Source: S015-6 sp964384945 (GTDB lineage: Bacteria; Desulfobacterota; DSWW01). Taken from it: DNA of 64,000 nt. The notes below the pieces were generated by a model. It was not told the DNA's origin and did not search any database. It worked only from the letters and a program-made list of their open reading frames with translations. The stretch is taken from NCBI GenBank assembly GCA_964384945.1, contig CAYLMK010000015.1, forward strand, positions 65,535 through 129,534, written 5' to 3'. The translations under genes and the position numbers were made by a program. Below, one piece after another: positions 17,958 to 26,205 of the stretch (positions are counted from its first letter, which is position 1; every line of letters starts with the position of its first letter).

Positions 17958-18102
17958 TTGCAACCGGTCCGCCGAGGTGATACAAGAGGGGGCGCCGCAA
18001 GGCAGGACGCGATGCGGATCGACCCGAACCGGGCGGAGCCTCGCGGAGAGGGCAAAAGCAAGGCGTCCGCCGGAAGAGAACCGCTGTCGAAAGGGGGAAC
18101 CC

Positions 18103-18732
18103 ATGAAGAAGAACGAACTGGTCGCCTTGCTCAAGTCGGTGAGTGTGGAGGAACTGGAGCGCGCGATTCCGATGAAGCAGGAGATGGAAAGGCTCCAGTC
18201 GAGGAGGGCCGGCCTCGAGAAAGAACTCGCCTCCGTCGTCAAGCAGATCGAGTCGCTGGGACGGCTCGAACCCGCCGGGGCGAAGACGTCCCGGAGGGTT
18301 CCAAGGAAGGCGGCCGGCAGGGCGAGGGGGAGAATCGCGCAGTCTTCTCTCGCTTCCCTGGTCGTTGAGATCCTCAGGGAAAAGAAGAGGCCTCTGGGTA
18401 TCAATGAGATCTGTGACGCCCTGCTCAAGGAGAAGGGCTACAGGACGCGCGCGAAGGACTTCAAGGCGCAGGTCCGGGTGACGGTCTACAAGAACGACAA
18501 GGGGTGGTTCAAGAAGGTCAAGGCCGGCCTGTTCGCCCTCTCGGCCGACCCGCAGCCGACCGGGAAGGCCGAGAAGCGGCCCGCCGGAGCGGCGGCGAAA
18601 CGGTCCGGGGCCGGAGCGACGAAGAAGGCCGGAGCGTCGGCAAGGTCGAGAGCCGGCAAGGCCGGAGCGAGCACGGTCAAGAAGAAGGGAAACCAGCCGG
18701 CCGGGAAGCCGGCGAAACGGAAAAAGAAGTGA
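18103..18732 (+). CDS. HARE-HTH domain protein with histone H1-like basic tail
   Basis: 209 residues from ATG 18103, preceded by AAGGGGG. Residues 1-55 form an N-terminal helical/coiled-coil segment (VEELERAIPMKQEMERLQSR). Residues 75-145 resemble the HARE-HTH winged helix (SLASLVVEILREKKRPLGIN, then TVYKNDKGWFKKVKAGLFAL), a domain linked to chromatin and restriction proteins. Residues 150-209 are almost all Ala, Lys, Gly, Arg and Ser (AAAKRSGAGATKKAGASARS), like a eukaryotic histone H1 tail or Hc1-type nucleoid protein. It most likely binds DNA non-specifically. The PPC-domain gene follows 43 bp later. Confidence 0.7.
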   Translation: MKKNELVALLKSVSVEELERAIPMKQEMERLQSRRAGLEKELASVVKQIESLGRLEPAGAKTSRRVPRKAAGRARGRIAQSSLASLVVEILREKKRPLGINEICDALLKEKGYRTRAKDFKAQVRVTVYKNDKGWFKKVKAGLFALSADPQPTGKAEKRPAGAAAKRSGAGATKKAGASARSRAGKAGASTVKKKGNQPAGKPAKRKKK

Positions 18733-18775
18733 ACCGGCGATTGAGGGCCCTTCGCGGGAGCGAGAGAATTCAGTC

Positions 18776-19195
18776 ATGAAAGCCAAGGCCGTCGGGAAAC
18801 ACTGGATCATTCGGATCGACAAAGGGGAGGAGATCGTGACGGTCCTCGAACGGTTCTGCCGGGAGCATGACATCCGGCTCGGCACCGTATCGGGAATCGG
18901 CGCCACCGACCGCGCCGTCATCGGCCTGTTCAGGACGCGCACCAAGGAGTATGTTCGGAAGGAGCTGGTGGGCGATCACGAGATCACAAGCCTGACGGGG
19001 AACATTTCGAGGATGAACAACGGGGTGTACCTTCATCTCCACGTCAACCTGTCGGATGCGAACCACCTGACCTATGGGGGGCACCTGAATTCCGCGGTCG
19101 TCAGCGCGACCTGCGAGGTCGTCGTGCGGGGGCTGGAAGGGGAAATGGAAAGGGAGTTCAGCGAGGAGATCGGGCTGAACCTCTATCGTTTCTGA
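18776..19195 (+). CDS. PPC/DUF296 (AT-hook associated) domain protein
   Basis: 139 residues, essentially one PPC domain. The family pattern is present: IRIDKGEEIVTVLERFCREH, the conserved LGTVSGIGATDRAVIGLF turn, the strand VYLHLHVNLSD and the YGGHLNSAVVSATCEVVV core with its conserved Gly-Gly-His. Stand-alone bacterial PPC proteins form trimers, and their role is poorly defined; the plant versions are DNA-binding. It follows a histone-like HARE-HTH gene on the same strand, so a nucleoid or regulatory function is conceivable. Confidence 0.85.
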   Translation: MKAKAVGKHWIIRIDKGEEIVTVLERFCREHDIRLGTVSGIGATDRAVIGLFRTRTKEYVRKELVGDHEITSLTGNISRMNNGVYLHLHVNLSDANHLTYGGHLNSAVVSATCEVVVRGLEGEMEREFSEEIGLNLYRF

Positions 19196-19231
19196 GGGCC
19201 TTCGGACCGGCGCTTCGTCAACGCCTGCCGC

Positions 19232-19564
19232 TCAGGATGGTTCCGGCTTCTTTTCCTTCTTTTTTTCCTTTTTTTCCTTCTTCTTGCTTTCTTCGGGGAG
19301 ATCGGCAGGCGTCTCCTCTTGCTTCGCCTGGAGCTTTTGGGCCTTGAGAAGCGCCATCTCCTCTTTTTTCCGCTCGAGGGCCTGCAGGGCTCGGACCCTC
19401 CTCATGGTCCTTCGCAGTTCCGCCCGCAGGTGTCGGAGGCGCGCGTCCTTGGGGATCCGTTCCTTGTCCACCCCTCTTTCGACCAGCAGGTTGCGACGCG
19501 ACTGGATGGCGCGCTGATAGGCTGCCTTTTGGGCTTCTCGAGACTGCTTGCTTTCCGATGACAT
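19232..19564 (-). CDS. small basic coiled-coil protein, unknown function
   Basis: 110 residues from ATG 19564, with TTGAGGAAC just before it. It is highly charged and helical (RLRHLRAELRRTMRRVRALQ, then ALERKKEEMALLKAQKLQAK) and ends in a Lys/Glu tail with KKKEKKEKKKEKKPEPS. No membrane segment, signal or catalytic motif is visible. I do not recognise a family. It converges with the PPC-domain gene 36 bp away. Confidence 0.5.
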   Translation of the reverse strand: MSSESKQSREAQKAAYQRAIQSRRNLLVERGVDKERIPKDARLRHLRAELRRTMRRVRALQALERKKEEMALLKAQKLQAKQEETPADLPEESKKKEKKEKKKEKKPEPS

Positions 19565-19606
19565 GTTCCTCAATGCCTCCTCATCGCGGGTCCACGGCGG
19601 ATTCTC

Positions 19607-19636
19607 TAGATAGCCACAAGCCCTGCACAATGTCAA
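19607..19636 (-). promoter_or_regulatory. candidate sigma70 promoter for the small coiled-coil gene
   Basis: Reading the minus strand, TTGACA (19636-19631) and TATCTA (19612-19607) are 18 bp apart, with the ATG 43 bp downstream. Confidence 0.4.
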
Positions 19637-19675
19637 TCGGCGGGCGTAGAGCGTACAGGGGCCCGGACGGGCCGG

Positions 19676-21460
19676 TCAGGGTTCCTCAAAGGGTCCGAAG
19701 TACTCCTTCAGATCGAAAATGCGTATCCGATCCATCTTCTCCTTTCGTATCGTCTTCATCATGGCAAGGGTCTTCCAGAAATACAGATTGCCTTCAAAGG
19801 CGTTCTGCGGCCTGAGGATCAACTCGTTCGGCGTCGATGAAACGGGGTCCAGCTTCTGTGCGATCCGATCCATGACCTCGACGCGGTTCATCTGGTAGTA
19901 AGTGTAGATGATACGGTTGAAATCGATCACGTAGTAGCGAAATCCCTTGCGGTAGAGCGCCTCGAGGGCCTCCATGCTTTCCGGCGGCCTCTCCACGTCC
20001 CCGACGCCCACGTATACCTGGCAGAGGGGCACGCCCGTTGCGATCTGCCGGGTCGTGGGTTGCCTCTTCAGGAACGCCATGGCCTCGGCATAGCCGGAGG
20101 CGGGCGGAAGAACCCGGGTCCAACTGCACAAGACGCCGCTGACCGCCAGCAGGGCGAGAAGGACGGCCTTCAGGGGTGTGCGGGCCCCCGGCGGCAGGAG
20201 AGGAAGGGCGCCCTTGGTCCCCGGGGCGGGAAACAAGGCCGCAGCCGAAAGGATGGCGGCCGGCGGCAGGATCAACACGAAGAAACGCGACAGGCCCGCG
20301 TTCGTCAGGCTGTAGAGCACGAAGGGGAATGCGAACCAGGCGCCGAGGATCCGGTCCCCGAGCGACGGACGCCGAAACGCGACGAAGAGGCCTGCGGCGA
20401 GAAGCGCGAGGGCCAGGATGCCGTTCATGTGCTGGTAGAGATAAGGGAAGGTGAGGAACCCGGCCGGGCGGAAATTCTCGGAAACGTATCCCCAGAGCAG
20501 CGAATGCCAGAATCCGTAAAGGACCTGCTCGAGGAAGGTGGGCGTGGTCATGGGGACCTGGAGTCGACGGAAAAGGATGAAAACCAGGTGGTAGAAGGAC
20601 TCCCAGAGAAAGGCGGGAAGAAGGAAGAAGCCCGTTAGGAGAAAGAGGCGCATTCTTCTGACGTCCCGCGCGATGCCGCCCGGTTTCCGGTAGAGCAGGA
20701 GTTCGAGCAGGAAGATCAGGGCGAAGATCACGATACAGCGGTTGTGCGCTGTGAATCCGATCCCCAGGAAGAGGCCGCACAGGGCCATGTCTTTCTGGGA
20801 GAGCCCCGGATAGCGGCAGCGGCTCCTGGTATAGAACACAAAGGCAAGGACGACGAAGAACAACGTGTCTACCTCGGCCAGGCAGCTTCTGGAGTAGTGG
20901 ATGTGGTAGCCCATCACGGAGAGGATCAGGGCCGCAGCCAGTCCCACCCTGTCGTCGTACAGGATCCGGCCCGCGAAGAAAACGGCGAGCACGGTCAGGG
21001 TGCCGAAGATCGCATTGACCACGTTGCCGTTGTGCGGGCTTTCGCCTGCCAGAAGATTGGCTGCGGCGACAAACGTGACGTGGAGGATGCGCCCGTACTT
21101 GGGGGGCAACCCCTCGGTTTCCTCGCGAATGCGCGGAAGCTCCACTTCTCTCTTCCAGACGTCCTGGCCGGACAAGCGTTCCTCGAGAAACCGCCTTGCG
21201 CTGTCATAGACCCCTCTGCAGAAGGTGGAGAGAAAACGGGCCTCCAGAGCGTAGGACCCCTCGTCCCATATTGCCGGCTCCAGCTCCGTCACTCGATGGA
21301 AGCGAAGGGCCGCCCCCAGCAGCAGGATGAGGAGCAGGGCGGTCGCACACTTCCACCCCGCTACCCGGGGTTTCTCCCCTGCCGCTGTTCCTCGTTGCGC
21401 ACCCGAAGAATCCATACCCCCTCCCTCTGCCGGCCGGGGAGCTGGCTCAGAACGGTTCAT
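19676..21460 (-). CDS. GT39/ArnT-like membrane glycosyltransferase
   Basis: 594 residues with about 11-13 transmembrane helices. After the first helix, the exoplasmic loop carries LEPAIWDEGSYALEARFLS; an Asp-Glu pair in this loop is the catalytic signature of GT39/ArnT-like enzymes that transfer a sugar from a polyprenyl-phosphate carrier on the outer face of the membrane. A C-terminal periplasmic domain follows (YVGVGDVERPPESMEALEAL). It is the last gene of a six-gene operon with isoprenoid enzymes, an SGNH hydrolase and an MBOAT acyltransferase, so it may glycosylate an envelope lipid or polymer using an isoprenoid-linked donor. Confidence 0.8.
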   Translation of the reverse strand: MNRSEPAPRPAEGGGMDSSGAQRGTAAGEKPRVAGWKCATALLLILLLGAALRFHRVTELEPAIWDEGSYALEARFLSTFCRGVYDSARRFLEERLSGQDVWKREVELPRIREETEGLPPKYGRILHVTFVAAANLLAGESPHNGNVVNAIFGTLTVLAVFFAGRILYDDRVGLAAALILSVMGYHIHYSRSCLAEVDTLFFVVLAFVFYTRSRCRYPGLSQKDMALCGLFLGIGFTAHNRCIVIFALIFLLELLLYRKPGGIARDVRRMRLFLLTGFFLLPAFLWESFYHLVFILFRRLQVPMTTPTFLEQVLYGFWHSLLWGYVSENFRPAGFLTFPYLYQHMNGILALALLAAGLFVAFRRPSLGDRILGAWFAFPFVLYSLTNAGLSRFFVLILPPAAILSAAALFPAPGTKGALPLLPPGARTPLKAVLLALLAVSGVLCSWTRVLPPASGYAEAMAFLKRQPTTRQIATGVPLCQVYVGVGDVERPPESMEALEALYRKGFRYYVIDFNRIIYTYYQMNRVEVMDRIAQKLDPVSSTPNELILRPQNAFEGNLYFWKTLAMMKTIRKEKMDRIRIFDLKEYFGPFEEP

Positions 21461-21524
21461 GCCCCAAGTCTCTCCTGCAACATGTTCCGGAATCGTCTTT
21501 CCGCAGGCCGTTCAAAAGGGTCCG

Positions 21525-22970
21525 CTAAAACTGGAAATAGATGAACGGCTCGGGATGCTCCTCCGCCTTTCCCGGGTAGAAATTCGCGAAGTAGACCACC
21601 GAAAGCAGCATCAGGCTCGCGGCCCCATAGGTCCAGAGCCGGCGCAGGAAGGGTGCCGCGTCCCGGAACCGGCTCAGCCAGGTGCGCAGGGCATGGTAGA
21701 AGACGAGACAGGCCGCGAAGGCCGGCACGGAGGAGGCGAACAGCATCTCCGTGACGGTTCCCGACTTCAGCGAAGAGGCCATGGAGGCGAAGATGAGGAG
21801 CGCCTCCTGAAACGTGCCGGCCCGGAAGAACACCCAGCCCCATGCGACAAGCAGGAAGGTGGTCGCCACCGAGAGCGCTCCGCCAAGGCGGGTTTCAAGG
21901 AAGGCCGCGAGCGCAGGCGCCCGTTCGCACACCTCGACGAATCTTCGATGCGCGACAAGGAGCAGGCCGTGATAGGTTCCCCAGAGGAAGAACGTCCATG
22001 CGGCCCCGTGCCAGAGCCCCCCGAGCGCCATGGTGATCATGAGGTTCGCGTACATCCGCGGTTTGGAGCATCGGTTGCCGCCGAGAGAGATGTATAGATA
22101 GTCCCGCAGCCACGTACTCAGGGTGATGTGCCATCGCCTCCAGAATTCCCGCGGGTTTCGCGCCAGGTAGGGAAGCCGGAAGTTCTCCGGCAGCTCGTAG
22201 CCGAAGAGGTTCGCGCACCCCCGGGCCATGTCCGTGTACCCGGAGAAATCGAAGTAGATCTGAAAGGTGAACGCCAGGCAGGCCACCCATGCGTCCATCC
22301 CGGCCGGGCCGGGGATGCCGGAGAAGCCCTGGTTCGCGATGGGTGCGAGCTTGTCGGCCAGCAGGATCTTCTTGAAGAGGCCCACCATGAACAGCCGAAT
22401 CCCGGCCTCGAAACGATCGCGCCGGAAGGAGACGGGCCCGCCAAGCTGCGGGATGAGCTGACCCGCCCGTACGATCGGGCCCGCGAGGAGCTGCGGAAAG
22501 AAGGAGAGAAAACAGGCGAACAGGGAGAAGTCCCGAATCGGTCGGAAGGTCCCCCGGTAGCAGTCCACCGAGTAGCTCATCCCGATGAAGATGTAGAAAG
22601 AAATCCCCACGGGCAGGAGAATGTCGACCGCGTCAAAGGCCCTCTCCCCTCCGATCATTCGGGCGAGGCCCGAGCAGGTTTCCAGGAGGAAACCGGCGTA
22701 CTTGAAATACCCGAGGAGGCCCAGGTTCAAGGCGACCGAGACCCAGATGCCGAGGGTCCGCCTGGCAGGCCAGCGGTCCATCCAGAGCCCGGTGAGATAG
22801 TTGATGAGGGTGACGAGAAACAGAAGCGCGGCGTATTTCGGCACCGCATCCATGTAGAAGATGTAGCTCGTCCCCAGCAGCCACCATTTCCGCAGGCCGG
22901 CGGGAAGAAACCAGAAGCCGGCGACCGCGAAGGGCAGGAACATGGCAAACAGGGTACTGTGGAAGAGCAT
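21525..22970 (-). CDS. MBOAT family membrane O-acyltransferase (AlgI-like)
   Basis: 481 residues with roughly 10-12 membrane helices. Family hallmarks are FDFSGYTDMARGCANLFGYE, NPREFWRRWHITLSTWLRDY and the catalytic-His region MALGGLWHGAAWTFFLWG. AlgI-type MBOATs pass acyl groups across the inner membrane to a periplasmic partner that acylates a polysaccharide. The partner is probably the SGNH hydrolase-like protein encoded 6 bp upstream, the usual DltB/AlgI-with-AlgJ/X arrangement. The gene sits between that protein and the GT39-like enzyme. Confidence 0.88.
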   Translation of the reverse strand: MLFHSTLFAMFLPFAVAGFWFLPAGLRKWWLLGTSYIFYMDAVPKYAALLFLVTLINYLTGLWMDRWPARRTLGIWVSVALNLGLLGYFKYAGFLLETCSGLARMIGGERAFDAVDILLPVGISFYIFIGMSYSVDCYRGTFRPIRDFSLFACFLSFFPQLLAGPIVRAGQLIPQLGGPVSFRRDRFEAGIRLFMVGLFKKILLADKLAPIANQGFSGIPGPAGMDAWVACLAFTFQIYFDFSGYTDMARGCANLFGYELPENFRLPYLARNPREFWRRWHITLSTWLRDYLYISLGGNRCSKPRMYANLMITMALGGLWHGAAWTFFLWGTYHGLLLVAHRRFVEVCERAPALAAFLETRLGGALSVATTFLLVAWGWVFFRAGTFQEALLIFASMASSLKSGTVTEMLFASSVPAFAACLVFYHALRTWLSRFRDAAPFLRRLWTYGAASLMLLSVVYFANFYPGKAEEHPEPFIYFQF

Positions 22971-22976
22971 GGTCGA

Positions 22977-24098
22977 TCAGTCCGTCGATTGCGGCCGCGC
23001 CGGCCCGGCGACCGCCTGCCGGGGCAGGAGTTCGTGATCCCCGAATGCCTTCACCAGGATCCCGGCAAACCGGCTTCCGCCCTCGTCGCTCAGATGGAAA
23101 TCGTCGAGGAAATAGGCCGGGTGGTCCTTCATCGCATCCTTGGCCTCCACGAGGAGGGCCCCGGTCTCCTCCGCGACCTCCCGCAGGGTCGCGTCCACGG
23201 CATGGAGCACCGCAAAGGCCTCTTCTCCCCGGGCCTCAAGCAGCCTGTTTTCATCGTAGAGATACGTGCACAGGACAGGAGTGGCCCCCAGGGCGTGGGA
23301 GAGCCTGCAGAAGGTCCTCAGGTGGTCCGCCATCTTCTCCAGGCGGGCCGTGAGGTTCTCCTCGGAGAGCTTCAGATTGAACAGCCTCGTCGCTTCCAGG
23401 AACACGAGGAACCGGGCCGCGGATCCGTAGAGGAGGTTGCCCACGCGACTGTGCTTCAGGATGTTCCCGATCGGGTGAAACCCCCAGGTTGCATCGGCGA
23501 TGGGAAGCAGCCATTGGCCGTCATGGCTTCCGTCCGGTTCGTAGCCGCGGGTGTACAGACAGACGAAATCGTTCGGCCCGACCAGAAACACCACGATGTC
23601 CGGTTTCACGTACTCGCCGATGAGGGCGAGATTCACCAGATTGGTGGAGTAGGTGTAATGGGCCATCCCGAAGTTGAGGACCTCCACCCGCTTCGGCAGC
23701 GGGGGGTCGTTCGCAAGACGTTCGACGGCCCCCGGCCAGGTATCTTCGTAGTCCCGCTGGTGCTGCCCGAGCGTGACCGAATCGCCGAAGCAGGCGATCC
23801 GGAACAGGTCCTCGCCCTTGGGAAGGATCTCCCTCCGCGTGGATCGGTAGCCCAGATTGTTGAAATCGATCCGAAGGCTTCCGTATTCCACGCGTTGCCC
23901 CTTTCTCCCCGTGAAGAACCGGTATCCGTCCCGCTGGCCCATGATCTCCAGGCGGTTTTTCCCGAGCATCCACATGAACCGCCCCTTGGGTTCCCTCCAT
24001 GCGGTGACGAGGCGCAGGCTGAGTTCGAGGAAAAGCCCCAGGAGCAGGGTCCAGGAGAGGATCCATCGGATCGAAGGGCATCGGAACCGAAGTCGCAT
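22977..24098 (-). CDS. membrane-anchored SGNH/GDSL hydrolase-like acyltransferase partner
   Basis: 373 residues from ATG 24098. One N-terminal transmembrane helix (ILSWTLLLGLFLELSLRLV, about residues 12-31) anchors an exported domain. SGNH blocks are visible: CFGDSVTLG (nucleophile Ser), a Gly in NFGMAHYTYST, GPND (Asn of the oxyanion hole) and DDFHLSDEG (catalytic Asp and His). Such proteins act with MBOAT permeases to acetylate or deacetylate envelope glycans. The MBOAT gene follows 6 bp later. An open frame continues far upstream over the isomerase gene but is not coding there. Confidence 0.8.
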   Translation of the reverse strand: MRLRFRCPSIRWILSWTLLLGLFLELSLRLVTAWREPKGRFMWMLGKNRLEIMGQRDGYRFFTGRKGQRVEYGSLRIDFNNLGYRSTRREILPKGEDLFRIACFGDSVTLGQHQRDYEDTWPGAVERLANDPPLPKRVEVLNFGMAHYTYSTNLVNLALIGEYVKPDIVVFLVGPNDFVCLYTRGYEPDGSHDGQWLLPIADATWGFHPIGNILKHSRVGNLLYGSAARFLVFLEATRLFNLKLSEENLTARLEKMADHLRTFCRLSHALGATPVLCTYLYDENRLLEARGEEAFAVLHAVDATLREVAEETGALLVEAKDAMKDHPAYFLDDFHLSDEGGSRFAGILVKAFGDHELLPRQAVAGPARPQSTD

Positions 24099-24136
24099 CG
24101 TACCGGATTCACCCCGGGCAGTGTTCTGGGGCCAGA

Positions 24137-25195
24137 CTATCCGCCAAGGTTCCTCTGATCCACCCATGCCTTCAGCCTCGCCCCGAGAAGGACCTTCGCT
24201 TGTCGGAGTTCGGCCACGTTCTTGCTCCCGGTCAGGAACAGGGCGATCCGGAAATCGCGCTTCAGGGCTTCCACGTAACGTTCGACCCCCGCGATCCCGT
24301 CCTTGGCGAGGATTCGGAGAAAGGGCAGCGCGATCCCGCAGATGTCCGCGCCCAGCGCGACCGCCTTGGCCATGTGGAGGCCGCTGCGGATGCCGCCGGT
24401 CGCGATGAGCGGCAGACCGACGCGGGCCTCGAGAACGGCCGCCGCCGTCGGGATCCCCCACTCCCTGAACCGGGAAGCATCCTTTCCGGACCGCAGGCTG
24501 TCGATCAGGGTCCAGCTCGTACCGCCCATGCCTCCCACGTCGATGGCCTGCACGCCGGCCTCCTTCAACCGCTCCGCAGCCTCGCGGCTGATCCCGTTGC
24601 CCACCTCCTTGCCGACCACCGGAAACCGTACCGAAGAGCACAGGCTCTTCAGCGCGGCCAGGCAACCCGAGAAATCCTCGTCCCCTTCCCTTTGAAAGAC
24701 CTCCTGGGCCGGGTTGATGTGCACGCAGAGGCCGTCCGCCTCGATCGCCTCGACCGCTGCGGCCACACGCTCGTGCGGGATCTGCTTCAGGGCCGTGATC
24801 CCGATGTTTCCCAACAGCAGGACCGAAGGCGCAACGGACCGGACCGAGAAGGTGCCCGTCAGTTCCGGCCTCTCGATCATGGCGCGCTGGGAGCCCACGC
24901 CGAAGGCAAGCCCCCCGGCCTCGGCGACCCGTGCCAGCGCCTCGTTGATCTTCCGGGCCTCTTCGCAGCCGCCGGTCATGGCGGCGATCATCAGGGGAAG
25001 GTCGAGTTTTTTCCCAAGAAAGGTGCAGGAGGGGTCGCAGTTGCCCAGGTCCCGTTCCGGGAGCGCCTGATGAACGAGGTGCACATCCTCGAAGAGCGGG
25101 TCGCCGGTCTCGACCGTCTCGTTGAGGCATATGTCCAGGTGCTCGATCTTCCGGATTTCGGTTAGGTTCCTGCTTGTATCGGGACGTTCGGTCAT
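24137..25195 (-). CDS. fni: type 2 isopentenyl-diphosphate delta-isomerase
   Basis: 352 residues. It interconverts isopentenyl and dimethylallyl diphosphate using FMN and NAD(P)H. Recognisable blocks are RKIEHLDICLNETVE at the N-terminus, the FMN-binding PLMIAAMTGG, VHINPAQEVFQREGDEDF with the conserved NPxQE motif, GKEVGNGIS, the glycine-rich AIDVGGMGGTSW and ATGGIRSGLHMAKAVALGAD. Length is standard. It is 12 bp downstream of the UbiA gene and in one operon with an HMG-CoA reductase fusion, supporting a mevalonate-type isoprenoid supply, although mevalonate kinases are not in the window. Confidence 0.93.
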   Translation of the reverse strand: MTERPDTSRNLTEIRKIEHLDICLNETVETGDPLFEDVHLVHQALPERDLGNCDPSCTFLGKKLDLPLMIAAMTGGCEEARKINEALARVAEAGGLAFGVGSQRAMIERPELTGTFSVRSVAPSVLLLGNIGITALKQIPHERVAAAVEAIEADGLCVHINPAQEVFQREGDEDFSGCLAALKSLCSSVRFPVVGKEVGNGISREAAERLKEAGVQAIDVGGMGGTSWTLIDSLRSGKDASRFREWGIPTAAAVLEARVGLPLIATGGIRSGLHMAKAVALGADICGIALPFLRILAKDGIAGVERYVEALKRDFRIALFLTGSKNVAELRQAKVLLGARLKAWVDQRNLGG

Positions 25196-25207
25196 TCTCT
25201 TGCCTCT

Positions 25208-26071
25208 CTAGCCTGCGTACCAGCCGAAGTAGAGCCGCACCATGATCGTGACCCAGACGATCCCGTAGACCACGCGGAGCTTCATCCAGTATGCGTCCAT
25301 CTTCTGATCCGTGCGAAACAGAATGGGCACCAGCAACAGGAGCCCCTGGATCTCTCCCAGAATGAAAACGGTGTAGATCGTCGCCAGGACGTAGAGCGAT
25401 CGGGCAAGCAGAAAGGCCTTGGGGATACCGATCACGATGGGCGTGGTGCGCAGGTTGTATTTCTTGTCGGAATCGTAGTCCTTGATGCACTGGACGACCT
25501 CGAAGGAGGCGGTGAAGATCCCGATCAGCAGGATGAGCCGGATCCCCTTGGGGGAGAAGTCCGGAATGGCCGGCCAGGCCATCGAAAGCCCCCACACGAA
25601 GCAGCCGATGATGTCGAAGTAGGCCATGTTCTTGAAGTAGTCTGTGTAGAGGAAGATGATCAGCAGGGCCAGGATGACCCCGAGACAGACGCTCTGGCTG
25701 TAAAGCAGGGTCAGGATCAGCAGGGCGGCGGTCAGGCAGACGATGAGCGCGAAGGCGGTTCTCTTGTGCGCCTTGATGTACAAGGCCTTTGCATGGTCCT
25801 TCTTCTCGTTGGCCAGATCGATTTCCACGTCGATGAAGTCATTGATGAAGTAAACGAGCACATTCAGAACGAAGGTTACGGCCATCCGGAGCGCGACGTC
25901 CGTAATTCCGAAGTGGAAGGCGAGCAGGAGCATGAAATTGGTAATGAGGGAATTGGCTTCCCTTCGCTTGAGGCGGTCGATGATCGCGCCCGAAAGGAGC
26001 CGGTAGCACACCCGGAACATCTGCTCCCCCTCTTCCGCGGCCTCGGGGTCAAGGACCTTGCGTTGTTCCAT
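25208..26071 (-). CDS. UbiA family prenyltransferase
   Basis: 287 residues from ATG 26071, with GGTGGAGGAG at good spacing. Seven to nine membrane helices. The two Asp-rich motifs that bind Mg-diphosphate are NDFIDVEID (residues 77-85) and KDYDSDKKYN (196-205), both intact. UbiA enzymes attach a prenyl chain to an aromatic, glycerol or other acceptor, or in a few cases cyclise terpenes. The surrounding HMG-CoA reductase fusion and IPP isomerase show an isoprenoid pathway, but the acceptor cannot be told from the sequence. An extended soluble N-terminus of about 25 residues is present. Confidence 0.88.
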   Translation of the reverse strand: MEQRKVLDPEAAEEGEQMFRVCYRLLSGAIIDRLKRREANSLITNFMLLLAFHFGITDVALRMAVTFVLNVLVYFINDFIDVEIDLANEKKDHAKALYIKAHKRTAFALIVCLTAALLILTLLYSQSVCLGVILALLIIFLYTDYFKNMAYFDIIGCFVWGLSMAWPAIPDFSPKGIRLILLIGIFTASFEVVQCIKDYDSDKKYNLRTTPIVIGIPKAFLLARSLYVLATIYTVFILGEIQGLLLLVPILFRTDQKMDAYWMKLRVVYGIVWVTIMVRLYFGWYAG

Positions 26072-26205
26072 CGAGGCGCACTCCTCCACCGTGGTATCGG
26101 TTGTTTTCTCCTCCCGGCTGAATCGTCGGCCGCGGTCCGGAGGTCGGGGCCGCAGGCGAAACGAGCCGGTGGGTCATGGACAGGCCTTTCCGGTCTTTGC
26201 CGCCG

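Noticed and set aside
24099..25595. The SGNH hydrolase frame is open back through the fni gene
   Set aside because: The extension is Arg/Gly/Pro-rich shadow coding of the well-recognised isopentenyl-diphosphate isomerase; the methionine at 24098 precedes a proper membrane anchor.
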